Source: Trichosphaerium sp. ATCC 40318 (taxonomy: Eukaryota; Discosea; Flabellinia; Trichosidae). Taken from it: a stretch of 51,426 nucleotides of DNA. Of the stretch, positions 10,314 through 21,980 are shown in pieces. Under the pieces are notes generated by a model. It was given only the letters and a program-made list of their open reading frames with translations. It was not told the origin of the DNA and searched no databases. Every line of letters starts with the position of its first letter. The first letter of the stretch is position 1. The translations under genes and the position numbers were made by a program. The stretch spans positions 1 through 51,426 of the forward strand of contig JALMLS010000187.1 of assembly GCA_038496445.1 (NCBI GenBank), read 5' to 3'.

Positions 10314-11810
10314 TTATTCATTAACACTATAAACAACATTCTTTGTTTCTTGTTCTTCAATAGTTTGTGGACATGCATCTCTTGTGCGAACAAAAATCTA
10401 TTCATAATAAATGGTATGCCAAAATTACTTACAAAAAAAAAAAGGAAGTACACTTGGTCTATTTACGTCTGTGTTGTCAACAAACACTTGTTCTAATCCT
10501 ACACTCATTGTAAACGAATAAAAGTTTAATGAGTATTTATACCAGAGTATCGAGGATCGCAAGCAAGAATAATCTCTGAAACACTACCCATGTCTCCACC
10601 TAAAGAAAAGTCAGTAGTATCAATATTTTGAAAACTCACCAGCAAAATCGAACTTTACTCCTGATGATGTGTGCTCTGAGATCTTAACAGAAGATTCACT
10701 GTATTTCCCCTCGCATGCTGTAAAACTTGGGTCATGCCAGCGTCCTTCAAAAGCTGAGCAAACAGCACATGAATCCGCTAAATGGCTTGTGAATATCAAC
10801 ACTCTTTAAGAAAAAAAGAAAGCAAATGTACTCGCTGTTCCACATGTTTGAGCTTGATCGCCACATACAAACCATCTATAGTCATAATAATATGATGTTG
10901 AGGAACCTCTTGTCTCTTGTACACCGAGAGATTGAAGATTGGATAGATCATACTTACGATTTGCAACTGTTGATTCAAACTTAGCTACATTTCATTGTTT
11001 TGATGTTTTGTACGTACAGACAATATTGGAGCAATCTGGTGGAAATGGGGTTTGAGAATGAGGACAAGCGTCTTTTGTACGAACTGTAATCTAAAGAAAC
11101 AATAAAAATGTGCGCCTATGGTTACTAGTGCTATTTTTGCGTACAACGGGATTATAAATTGCAGTATTATCAACATCTGCTTTCTCAAATCCTACAAACA
11201 CCGTCAATTACACCAAGCAAACTCGGTTTCAGATATTAGCGTACCACTGTATTTGAGATCACAAATGAGGAGCATGTTTGATACTGAGCCTCCATCAGCG
11301 TCTATAATTGTAAGACAATAAGGGAGAGTAGATCACGTACATCCATATTCAATAGCAATGCCAAGATCATCTCCGTTTCTGTACTCAGTTATCTCTGTTT
11401 TACTTTCAGTGTACATTCCCTCACAGTATGTATAGGGGTTTTCATTCCAACGGCCTTCCCATGCACTACAAACGCCACAATCTTCAGCAACATTTCCACA
11501 AGTCTGGCCTTGTTCGCCACAAACAAAATAGCGATAGTAATAGGAGGTGGTATGCGATCCTTGTTGTTCCTGAATACCAAGAGCCTTGAAATAAAGTTAA
11601 ACACAACACAATATAATACTACAGCAACCGTACAGTCAAACCAGAAAGGTCATAGGTGTTACTTCCATCTTGGATATTAACAATAAGCAAAAAAACAGTT
11701 TAGAAATAATGGTTTTTGTACGTACAAGATAACTTTGAGCAGTCAGGAGGAAACTCAGATGAGAATACAATACAACCTAAAACCAAGATAACAATAATTT
11801 TAACTAACAT
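10314..11810 (-). CDS. Secreted protein with two MRH (mannose-6-phosphate receptor homology) domains
   Basis: Eleven exons on the minus strand join in phase: 11810-11726, 11668-11634, 11584-11341, 11301-11245, 11191-11145, 11090-11018, 10979-10832, 10777-10640, 10599-10543, 10498-10467 and 10397-10314. The protein begins with a signal peptide (MLVKIIVILVLGCIVFSSEF). Each domain starts FPPDCS, then a YDLSxL motif, an aromatic YYYxYxVCG stretch, a Cys-rich C-GVCSAWEGRW block, an ICD/ACD strand, and ends VRT(K/R)DACP, as in MRH/CIMR lectin folds. Intron positions repeat between the two domains, so the second arose by internal duplication. There is no transmembrane segment, so the product should be secreted or luminal. 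Whether it binds glycans is not shown. Confidence 0.75.
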
Positions 11811-11864
11811 AATCTCAGTAAAGGAGATGCTTGTTTAACAACTTGTTCGGTAATGTAAAATACT

Positions 11865-12010
11865 GTCAAACGTTTTCCTATCTAAACTTGATTTCTTAGA
11901 ATGACACGTGCTGCAGTGTTCGTAGTTTCGCGCTTTCAATAGTCTTGTTGAAAAAAATGTTGTCGACAAACGTTCCTATCTAAACACGATTTCTTAGAAT
12001 GACATGTGCT
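11865..12010 (+). repeat. Direct repeat pair, about 45 bp, spaced about 98 bp
   Basis: CAAACG(TTT)TCCTATCTAAAC, ATTTCTTAGAATGACA and TGTGCT-type sequence occurs at about 11865-11912 and again at about 11966-12010, upstream of the MRH gene. The first copy contains CACGTG and the second CATGTG. It could be promoter architecture or a small duplication. Confidence 0.6.
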
Positions 12011-12382
12011 GGTTGATGGAAGCTAAGAAAGTGGCTATACTATGTCCTGGTGTGAGTCTCAATACCGCTATATGCACGACAAGCGGGCATTTAATTTTAC
12101 CGAGCCCAATTTCATGCAATCAATTTCTGTATTGACTTCCTTTGCCCACAAAATTATGAATAGATAATGGCGAACCACAATAAGCTACTGAGAAGTGACA
12201 GCCATCAAACGCCAACAACCTCGTATAGACGTAGGCTATACGTTCGTATTATGTTGTCCTAGCAAAGAATGGCACCACACGGGTGAAGAAAATCGGTACA
12301 AAAACTGGGACTTTTCTGGGTTTTTTCACAGAACGTGCAATAATATTGCAGTGATAAATCATAATACAAGAGATAAAGGCGC
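12011..12382. other. Intergenic spacer
   Basis: This lies between the divergent MRH gene (-) and the next gene (+). Open frames here start without ATG and have no recognisable content. It presumably carries both promoters. Confidence 0.4.
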
Positions 12383-15173
12383 ATGCGCGCTAGCAAGGCA
12401 TTAACCTTTAAGGCCTACGATCTGTCGTGGACCTTCTTTAACACCAAACTGTTAGATTTGGTATGTTAGCGAGCAATTATCAATGTCACTACAATAATCG
12501 GTTGTTAGTAACATGATTTAGGGTATTGGTGATGTTTTTAGACAAGAATTCGACCGTTTAGCTAAAATGCCACATCTTGGCATAAGATCGCTGCCCGCAA
12601 CGTTAAATACGCCATGCGGTACTGATAATACGTTTGGGAAGAAACTGCAATTAGCAGACAAGTTTTCTTTCCCTCATAACCACAAACAGATATTATTCGC
12701 GTTTATGCATCTAACACATGCTGCTCAGCACGGTAAGGAGCTAATCTGTATTTAACGTCTAACATAATGTCATTTTATTAACAACGCGTCTAGCTCGCGG
12801 TGAGATATGCCTTGGAAGCGAAGTACGTCGATTAAACAATGAAAAAATAGCATTGGGCCTAAACAAAGCAGAACTTGTTAAAATCTGGTATTTCCTACTA
12901 GAATACGGACATCTAGCGGATATACACCCAGCAGAGGTATCAACAACATCTCTACAACTGTTAACTGAAAATTATACTTGACGAGTTCAAATGGTCTTTA
13001 TTATTAACTCACAGGTTAGCGGTTTGTTGTTTATAACCTTAAAAATAACCAGAAGTTACGTGAGACTTTCTTACAGCACTTTTCTCCTTCAGCGAGAAAG
13101 TTTGCAAAACCCATCATTGCTCAAGCAAATTGGTTCAAATTTCATATTGTTCTTGCCTACTGGCGTATAGAACGTCATTTCCCAGAGGGTTTAAAAGAGT
13201 TTGCATTACAAGCACTTGAAGAATACATGACTGTGTCACGTGGGAGCTATGAAGTGACAACAACGACGTCTTGTTTTACAGCGCTTCAAGGTTAGTTTCC
13301 ATCTGTTTTATTGCTTGTCTATTGTTCTCTATTTACTATTGTGTTCATTTATACGTTCTTAACAATCTATAGTATTCACTAAGCTTAGTAGACTACATCC
13401 AAAACTTGCTTATGCATCACCATTCCAAGTTGATGTTATGGCATTGCTGGAGCAAATGAGGTCTGTCTTTAATACCTTCTTTGTAGTTATCTTCAACAAA
13501 TATCTTATGCCTATTAGAGTAGAGACTGGTCTAATAGATAGATTACATACAAGCCTAGATTTGAGAGGATCAATGATTGACCACCTACATTCGTATTTCG
13601 TTGGTACTTGCTTTTTTTTTTTTTGGTTTTTTCTTTGAAGTCACAAAGGTGCTGACTGTGTTGTAATAGAATCAGTTTATATGACATCAGAGAATGCATT
13701 AAGGCATTGGAGTTTATTACAAGTTTTAAGAGATAAATTTTCTCTTACCCTAGAGAACTTTGAAGACACGATTGATTTACTTTTTTCAAAATCATTCATG
13801 GACGAAGCTTCTGCTCGTATGTCTAAAGTAAAGCATATTTACTCTCTTCCATATCGTTTTTCAGGGCGATCGCGTAATGAGGTAGGTATTTGAATCTATA
13901 TGCAACCTAACTTTACCAAAAAACACGTGCGAGGCTCATAGTCTTCTTTTTTTCTTCTTTTTTTCTTGTTTGAAACTTTAACATCTTGTTTAAGAAACAA
14001 GGTAATAGTGACGTTGGTGCATTTAGTGAGCTTCGTATATCACTTGGTAGTTATATATACACATTCTCCTGGCCGAATATATCAAAATCTTGTGAAATAT
14101 ACTTCTTCAAAGAGTCACATGGAGGTTTGTACTTTTTTTTTTATGCACAACACTCCGACTTTCAGCTAACAAAGGCATTAGGTCCTAATGCACGTAAGTT
14201 ATATAACTCTTTGAAACGGGTGGGACAGTCTTGGATGCAAGGAGGAGAATCATTGTATCAAGGATTAAAAACAGTATCAGAACGCTCTCCATCAGAAATA
14301 TCACGGCACTTACAGTTTCTTTTTTCTTAAAACGACTAACTGTTTTTACAGTATGATGGAGTCTTTAGCATCATATATTTTTGCTACTACTGTATCTGAT
14401 AATCTTGGTATTCGTGCACAGCTTCAAGAGGTACCTATATTTATCTTAAAAGACAAAGTACTAACACAAGTGATAGTCACAAGTTATGCCTTGGTCACTT
14501 TGCTATGGATTGGACGAAGTACTTAACTGCAATGGTTAAGCAATAGTTAATTGGTTCTTTTAGATACTACGCGCTATGGCTGACTTTATTTCAGCGTACA
14601 ACCAACTTGATATGGATAAAGGTATATTCTTAAACTCACTTTATGAGCAGAGATTGAGCGTTACTTTTATTTCTTGGTTTTTTTATTTGATGGTTTCTTT
14701 AGGTCATAAGGCTGAACCTATCGCTGCTATTAAAGGATTCATACAAGATGTAAATTACTCAACTATTGAAGAATCATTTTTCTTATTCCTTTGGGGAGGA
14801 ATGATAATATACTCGGATACAGCCCACAAACAAGTACTTTTTTTTACCATAACTTTGATCACTCCAATGTTCATAACGAACTCATTCATTCGCTTTGCTA
14901 CAATACTAAAGTATAAATAACCTTAAATAACAGATTGATGGGTTGTGGGTTATAATAGAAAGAACACAATATAGGGTATACATGATCGAAACTAAGACAT
15001 CTAAAATCCAACCTACAAAATGTCAAGAAATATTAAAAGGAAAATTAGTTTCTCTTAATGTTAAACAAGAACGTATTAATTCAGCAGAAGATATAATGAT
15101 CGGTAGTCTTGCAGGCGGTTATGTATTTACTGAGCCAAAGAGTAAGAAAAATGTAAAAAGAGATAAACAATAA
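12383..15173 (+). CDS. Unrecognised 12-exon protein with C-terminal PD-(D/E)XK-like motif
   Basis: Exons are 12383-12460, 12522-12732, 12794-12936, 13020-13290, 13373-13460, 13518-13603, 13670-13881, 13995 to about 14318, 14352-14430, 14564-14621, 14703-14833 and 14934-15173. The 3' end of exon 8 is unsettled, because no GT donor joins it in phase to exon 9. The predicted protein is about 580 residues, mostly helical, beginning MRASKALTFKAYDLSW. I recognise no family. In the last two exons, a hydrophobic strand, then IDGLWVI, then VYMIETKTSK gives Asp-(x)n-Glu-x-Lys, the spacing of PD-(D/E)XK nucleases. This is suggestive only. No signal peptide or convincing membrane segment is seen. The gene looks intact and expressed: eleven introns, nearly all in phase. 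Confidence 0.6.
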
Positions 15174-15269
15174 AAAAGTAAGCTTGCATGTTGAGGTACA
15201 GTGAAGACTGGCTGTAATGACTGCAGCTGTTACTATGTATTGCTGAACATGTACTGTAATTTCTGCCAA

Positions 15270-15530
15270 CTGCTTCACAGTGTGCTGTTAATCGAGCTTC
15301 CAAAGCTTGTGTTGTCTCAGCTTATAACAGGTGCTATTGGTGTTTCAATGGCATGTGATTACTGCTAGGTTTGTGCCATATTATGGATTTACTAGTAACT
15401 GTTGGCGGTGGTGTGATAGTAACTGTCGTCTGCATGGACCTGATTGGAAAAACCACAAAGAAATGTGTTTAATAACTCCAAAAGGAGACAGTAAAAAAGT
15501 GGTATTTATACAGTTTGTATTGTAAAACAG
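15270..15530 (+). pseudogene. MYND-type zinc finger fragment
   Basis: Block A (15270-15331) reads CAVNRASKACVVSAYNRC. Block B (15368-15466) reads CDSNCRLHGPDWKNHKEMC, the second half of a MYND finger (C-x3-C, then D-W-x-x-H-x-x-x-C). Stops and a frame change lie between them, and the first CxxC pair is incomplete. Related DNA occurs on the minus strand at 25333-25500 with the two blocks in the other order. Probably debris of a MYND family that is active elsewhere in the genome. Confidence 0.5.
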
Positions 15531-15635
15531 TAGTAACAAGGTAATGAAAGTTCTATAAACAACAACAGAGTTTGTGCGCTTGATGGCTGCACACCAATTC
15601 TCTCATTCTCCTAATCTTTTGTCATTTATTCTCTA

Positions 15636-15830
15636 TCAATTACCATTTTCTTGCCAATATATGGCTGCGCCGTCATGTTTATTATCAATGTAGTTGCGTT
15701 TCATTGCCATTTCTATGCCACCACTTAAACTCCATGTCTTACGCCGTATTTCCAATACTCTTGACAAACAAGGTAATTGCTTCTTTTTTCCCATTAACAG
15801 GCTTTTCCAAGTATTTTTTGAAGGTTTCAT
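15636..15830 (-). pseudogene. Decayed MORN-like repeat fragment
   Basis: The minus strand contains pieces reading VNGKKEAITLF, then after a stop MEFKWWHRNGN. These match the repeat core of the gene at 7740-8900 (KKWWHTNG, VNGKKEG). Frames are interrupted, so it is a dead copy. Confidence 0.5.
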
Positions 15831-15949
15831 TTGAATAGATCTAGTTTGTAGTTAAACATTGGTATTTGCCTTGAACCTTCGGTTAATATTTTACAAGCAA
15901 TTCTGTCTTTATTTGAGAAATGTTTACATGATACAAGCTGTAAGAAGCG

Positions 15950-18073
15950 TTATAACCCAGGGAAGGGATATGTAACACTTTCATTCCCAGATGTAGGTGG
16001 CAGGCTATTAGGTCCTGTATGTAGGGTAACATTGCAACCCAAAGGAATCTCTGGGTCATCAGAAACAAAAAAAGCACGAATGCCAAAAGTTGTTCCTAGT
16101 ATTGACACACATAAACCAAGAATACCAAAAGAAGCAGCAAATACTTTTAAATATGTCTTCCTTGCTATGATTTAAATAGTTAAAAAACCAATAAAAATAG
16201 CACGTGATAATGAATGTAGTTTGAAAAACTTACCTATTTTCCAAAGAAGCATAGCAGGAAAAATAAACATTATCATAACAGCCGCTGTAGAGCCTATAAT
16301 ATTGAATACTTGATCGATACCTATACAATCACGGTTTAATTAGATTATACTACTAATATGGACAATGTTACATACCTTTAACGAAAAATGAGAGGACAAC
16401 ACAAACGTTAAAGTAAACAAACGTCACAGCATAATATTGAAAGTTGGTAAACTTGTTTTTAAACAAAAGAGACTTTATAGCAAGTCTCGCTGTAAAGTTA
16501 ACCATAGGGAAAGAAAATGTAGAAACTAGAGCTAATAGAAATCTAGCTATATCAGACTGTATTGTAAACGCTAAAAAAAATATAAGAAAACCTGGTAAAG
16601 GCAGTGGAAGAAGAAAAAAATAAGAAAAAAAAACTCAGACATACCAAAGTCACGTATAACGTTTCCGTATGTGCAATCAGCAAATAGAACATACCCAGAT
16701 ATTCCAGCAGTTAAATATATACTTGTAATAAGAGCTAAACTACTCATTGAGATGATATCCATCTTACGTGTTGTAGGATCTCGAACTTCGGCGTAAATAG
16801 GAACATATAATACATGACATTGGAAAGCGAAAACAATTGATGGTATAGCAAGTGGAAAGCGTAACGAAGTATTTATAAAAAAATGCTCTTTGTATTCTAG
16901 TAATATAATAAGCGAGTATTCATAATAAAAACAGTCCAAAGAAAGCTGTGTCAGGCTGAAATGAAGGGGGAAAAAGGAAAAAAGTAAGAAAACAACGTAC
17001 TTAATCCAAATTCTCCTTTCGATGTGCTCTTAATGGAATTGTATACAACCAGAGCTATGATATATAATAATGAAGCTATAGTTATATAACTACAAGTTAC
17101 GTAAGCATTATGCATTATCTAAAGTAACTATGACGAGCTTGGTACCTTGTGAAACTCAAAAACTTTACTTGCTTTAACATTGTCAAAGGTAAAACCAAAG
17201 TGAGCGCGAAAATGGTGATAATAAGTTGCCTACTGGCAAAAACATTATCCTTTCCTATTAAGTACACTTAATACCGTTCAAAACATATCATATTATGAGT
17301 AAAACTTACCCCACCAGTGTTCAGCTAGAGGCTGAAAAGAGTCCTAAACCAAAATTTAGAAAAAAAAAACCAATAGACCTAGTTATCAGTATTATATGCT
17401 TATTACGTACTGCAATCACTACTAGATACACTACACATGCACCAAATAAATATATTATAAGTGTAGCTTCTGATATACGACCCCAAATCTGAACACACGT
17501 AAATTTTTGAAAAAACAAAAAAGTTGTTGTAATGTTCTTACTGGTCCCAGATTTGAGCGTATCATTGCTTGATACGTAGTAGCGTTCGTCTTCATTGCGC
17601 AAAACGTTAATATTTTAAGTCCTATGGCAGCTAGAGTGACGACAACCTTTGTATTGTATTAATATGGTGCAAAGTGGCCAGCACGTCAATAGTACGCGTG
17701 TGAGGATAAATAGAAGCGAGCTTTTGGAATTGCAGGTTGTGTATGCTAATTAGTTTAAAAGACAACGTACAAGCGTCATAATGATTCCAGACACCATACC
17801 AGTGGAATCAAAAGCACGAGGAAACGCTAGAACGCCAGCGCCCAAAGCAGCATTTGTCACATTTCCTATCGACGATATGTACCCTGCAGTTCGTTTTGGA
17901 GCTTCTGTTAGCGAATGTAAGCGATTTTAGATGATTTGACACGTCTTGATATACGTACCCTCATTCTTTACTAATTTAGTAGTTTCATCCACACTGTACT
18001 CACTTTGAGTATCATCTGGCGTACCATAACCGGCTACTTCTTGTATTGAAGTATACGAAGCGTGGTTGCTCAT
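15950..18073 (-). CDS. SLC38/AAAP-type amino acid transporter
   Basis: Eleven minus-strand exons join in phase: 18073-17959, 17904-17771, 17646-17542, 17488-17411, 17343-17310, 17254-17146, 17089-17001, 16896-16645, 16570-16376, 16320-16234 and 16164-15950. After a soluble N-terminus of about 45 residues comes the first membrane segment with the family signature GNVTNAALGAGVLAFPRAF. About ten more hydrophobic helices follow. The central conserved stretch is FPLAIPSIVFAFQCHVLYVP, followed by EVRDPTTRKM and a helix ending GYVLFAD. Members move neutral amino acids, often with Na+ or H+, across plasma or vacuolar membranes. Substrate cannot be assigned. An Asn-rich loop and short extracytosolic tail end at PFPGL. 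Length about 440 residues is normal. Confidence 0.85.
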
Positions 18074-18386
18074 TTGAGAAGCGTAACTTGAGTAGTAGTG
18101 CCAATTTAACCGCTGTTAGTGTATGTACACTTCGTCAATGTGAGTCTGCGCCAATTATCTAGCCATGTTTTCAATAGCGTCGTGGCGTGTCTGTACAACA
18201 TAGTTATGCTTAAATGCCGTTGTTTTAATAAATACATATTAAAAACCTCACAAAATACGCCCAACAGTACGCTTATCGCTTGATTAATTCGAATTGACAC
18301 TTATGGAGGTAATTACAATAAGCGTAATGTTTTTCACTGGCAACCGTATGAAAAAGTGGTAGCAAACCCTATAACGTACGCTACAG

Positions 18387-20873
18387 TAAGATAAAACGTA
18401 TTAAAATAACGGATCATATTAAAAGCGTTGATCTTCAAAAATATTACATCAAAGAAGACACAAGAGTTTTTAATATTGTTGCATCGAGTCTGAATTTAAA
18501 GTCTTGTGAGGATTGGTACTCTGTAGGGTGGAAAGAAGTATCAGATTTACATGGAGTATCAAGTATCTTGACTTTACGGTACGACATAGTACGCAAATCA
18601 CGTGACAAACGAAATACTTTTTTCTTTTTTTTTTCGTGATTACTGAGTGTCATCTTTGACTCTGTATTTTAGTTATAACGGATCTTTATCACAAGCCCTT
18701 CGTACTGTATATTCTAAATATAAATGGCGTGTATGGCGATTCAAGTAGGTTAATTTTAAGAGTGGTATAATTCAGTAATGTCTTCCCACTTAGGGCTGTT
18801 CCGGATTTTTTTTGGAATGATATAGAACATCAACGTGCTCTGTTTGAAGATTGTGCTGAGTTTGCTGAAATTAAGGAGCTGGACGGATGGTATACTATAG
18901 GATGGGATCAAGTTACAGCATTAGGTGGTAGCGGTGTAAGAACGCGGTACGCAGCTGTGCAAATAAGTAAGCACACGGAAAGAAAATATTATAATTTTAT
19001 ATATAACTTAACGATTGCTTTGTAGGTACACATCTATAGGCAACGCACTTCGAACTTTATATCCAAATCATAACTGGATAAGCTGGAAATTCTAGTACGT
19101 TATTATGACCACTTTTCCAAAGTAGACGCGTCTAATCACCAACAATTATAGTACTGTTGCCAAATTTTATTGGCATAAAAGTGAACATAAGTTTCGACGT
19201 GTGGAAGCCATAGCTAAACACTTGGGCATTAAAACTTTTGATGGGTGGTACGACATTGCAAAAGAAGATATGATAGATACTAAAGGACGCGGTATAATGG
19301 CCAAGTAAGCCCTTATTTTGTATCGTTTGTTGAACTCTTTTTTTTTTAACGGTGTTGTTTTAACTCAATTTACTAGATATGGTAACTCAGTTTTTGCACT
19401 TGTTAAGGCTCTTTATGGACAATATTATGAATGGATACCCTGGAAGTTTTTGTACGTTACAGAATATAAATGTTCGAACCTCACAGTCAAACAGAAAGCC
19501 TCCTCAAGGTTACTGGAACAGCTTAGCAAACCAACGTAGTAAATTCGATGCAATTGGCTGTAAAATGGATATTAAATGTATGAGCGATTGGTATAGGATA
19601 TCGCTTCTTGCTGCCTCAGAATTGGGTGGTATTATTTCATCTAGGCACGTGAACATTATCATGTTAAATCGCTTTGTAGGCCAACTTCAACCAAAAAAAG
19701 TCTTGAGTACTTCTTCTTGACAAAGTACTAATTTATATCATCTAGATACGGTACACTTTCTAGGGCAGTAAGAGCGGTTTACCCTAATTACGCATGGGAC
19801 GATCGCCTATTTTTACATGGGTATGTTTGACTCGAGTCTAGCTTGTTTTTCTTACACGGTCTTGATGCTACCTTTTTTGACTTTTTTTTTCAGTCGAAAA
19901 AATGCCGACCTATTGCCGCTGGTAAATCCAAGAGGCCATTGGAAAATAGAAGCGAATGTGAAAAAGTTTATGAAGGTTATGGAAGATAAACTTAACATAA
20001 CCACTCCTGAAGGATGGTACAAAAACAATCATTTCCACTTCGCAGTTTTTTCATAACTCTCGTAGGTATCGCGTTTCAAAGAGCCAAATTATTCAAGCAC
20101 GTGGTTCTGGATTTATTCCTTATATGAGCTCTGCATTAAAAGATATGTATCCAAAAGTACAATGGTATTGGGGGAGACATACTGTAGCAACTACCAAACG
20201 TTCAGTGCAAACGTAAGTTTTGGACTGAGAACAAAAATTGTGTAACCTTTTTAGGTATTTAAAGTACTGTGTTGGTGCTCTGTTTCCAAACCAAATTATC
20301 GAAGAAGAGCATTCTATTTGTATAACTGACTCAATTGGGAAGCCTGTTACAGTGGATATATTTATACCAGAGCACAACTTGGCTATCGAATACCAAGGTA
20401 CTGAAAACAAACATTGAAACAAAAAAAACCTTCTCACTTCTTCAAAGGAGAACATCATTATCACGACCTTTATCGACATGCTGCACCAACAACAGTCTTT
20501 GAAATGCGTGATGCCAACAAATTAGAATATTGCAAACAAGCAGGTAAGCACCTCAATCCGGACGTCATTTGTTTCTTACAAATAAACTTTAAGGTATTTC
20601 TTTGGTTCCGATTCCATACTGGTGGGAACCTGGTGACATTGATAGTCTTGCTGCTACAATCCTACACTACAAGAATGTACCTATTGACTATAAACCAATA
20701 CGTTCTCCTCTTTTGTTTCGCCCAGAGGATAAAAGACTCCCAACAAGAGAAATATTAATTTTAGAAGGTGACTATAACTTTTTTGGTAATTTTGACTCTT
20801 TTTAGACAATGTACGAGATGCAATGATGACGCCTATAACACGACACTGTGAGAAATTATTGATTGGAACATAG
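18387..20873 (+). CDS. Exon-repeat protein with C-terminal restriction-endonuclease-like domain
   Basis: Exons: 18387-18578, 18673-18744, 18794-18946, 19026-19094, 19152-19304, 19377-19451, 19495-19644, 19746-19820, 19894-20016, 20066-20212, 20255-20397, 20448-20543, 20594-20767 and 20806-20873. A first exon from ATG 18327 is possible but would need a 28-nt intron. About five repeats of about 75 residues each contain DGWYxI, a G-G/RG turn, then YxxxxxALRxLYPxxxW. The tail has VDIFIPEHNLAIEYQG and EHHYHD, then FEMRDANKLEYCKQAGI and LVPIPYWW, as expected for a PD-(D/E)XK nuclease-like fold. Similar repeat-plus-nuclease proteins occur in fungi and protists, largely uncharacterised. One intron (19645-19745) has a GC donor. 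Substrate and role are unknown. Confidence 0.7.
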
Positions 20874-21980
20874 TACGCTTTTTTCTTAAAGGAGAGTGAG
20901 TGAGGCTATTTAAGAACTTCCGGAAGAAGAAACAACATTTTTTAAGCTATTTCGAATAAATTTTTTGTACATTATTCTTTTTTTTTTTTTGAATCAGTGC
21001 CTTTGCAAGAGCACTAACACATTGTTGCGAAATCCTTCCTCCTAACAAACTGAGTGAAAAGTATTGTGGCTTTTTTTGTTTTTTCTTTAAACCAATCCAA
21101 ATCTGTTTGTCACGCGTAGAATAATGTCATTGAGACGTTTAAAACTTGTTTTGTTTAAATCTAAAATCGAAGAGGTAAAAACCGGTTTTGGAAGTTGGTC
21201 ACAACTTACATAGCAACACTCTTGTAAGATTATTTAGAAGCATTTCAACGTCCAGGAAAAGAAAAAGTTGAAAGATGTATGTGATCTGAATGAGGTTACA
21301 TTTTACTTATTTGTCAGCTTTGTTACCCGCAAAATCGTTGTGCGCTAGTTGTGAGTCAAGTTCTTGTTTTGGTTTGGTTTTTATTTGGACGGCAGACAAC
21401 TTCTATAATACCCTAAGGGTCTTTCGGCATGAATTAGTACAAGTTAGCGGTCGGGTAGTTTTTCCGGTTAAGGTTAAAAATTATGAGATTCTGAGCACGG
21501 AAAAATGATTTTTAGAGCGTAATTCAACTATTCCACGCAACGTTTACGGTTTTGGAGAAAAGCGGTTAAGATCGAAAAAAGATTTGAACTTCCGCTTTAG
21601 TAAAACAGCTCAACGATAGATCAATACGCACAGTATCGCTTTAAAAACAGTATCTATAAGCTAAAAACATGATTTAATTTACAATTCGTTACCATCTCAC
21701 CTGCAACTGAAAATCAATGATAAACAAGCTAACACCAATGCAAGTATGCCCGGACAAACACCAAAACAATCGTAGTTTCCGTAAAAAGAATTTAACCTAA
21801 CCTGCGCAGTTTTGAGGCATTTGTTCACGTTTTAAGTTTAAAAAGACCACAAGCGTATCAGTCATTGTTTAATCTAAAGATAGAGCTAAATCTACACTCC
21901 TTATTTTCTAAACTTGACGAGAATTTCAACTTTTTTTATTAATTCCACCACCACAGCTAAAGCACCTGCTTAACTACGAT
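20874..21980. other. Intergenic, no gene seen
   Basis: About 1.1 kb without a supportable exon. The open frame at 21290-21508 begins without ATG and resembles nothing. Poly-T tracts are frequent. This stretch must contain the 3' UTR of the repeat/nuclease gene and the promoter of the first surface-protein gene. Confidence 0.5.

Noticed and set aside
12195-12404. 69-codon frame on the + strand
   Set aside because: It starts with GTG, has no homologous look, and the first credible start of the downstream gene lies in another frame at 12383.
14125-14165. A 41-nt intron inside exon 8 of the 12383-15173 gene (GTTTGT to TTTCAG)
   Set aside because: Removing it would break the reading frame, whereas reading through keeps it open. 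It is shorter than this gene's other introns.
21290-21508. 72-codon frame rich in Leu, Ser and Phe
   Set aside because: There is no ATG at the start, composition follows base bias, and no splice sites connect it to a neighbour.
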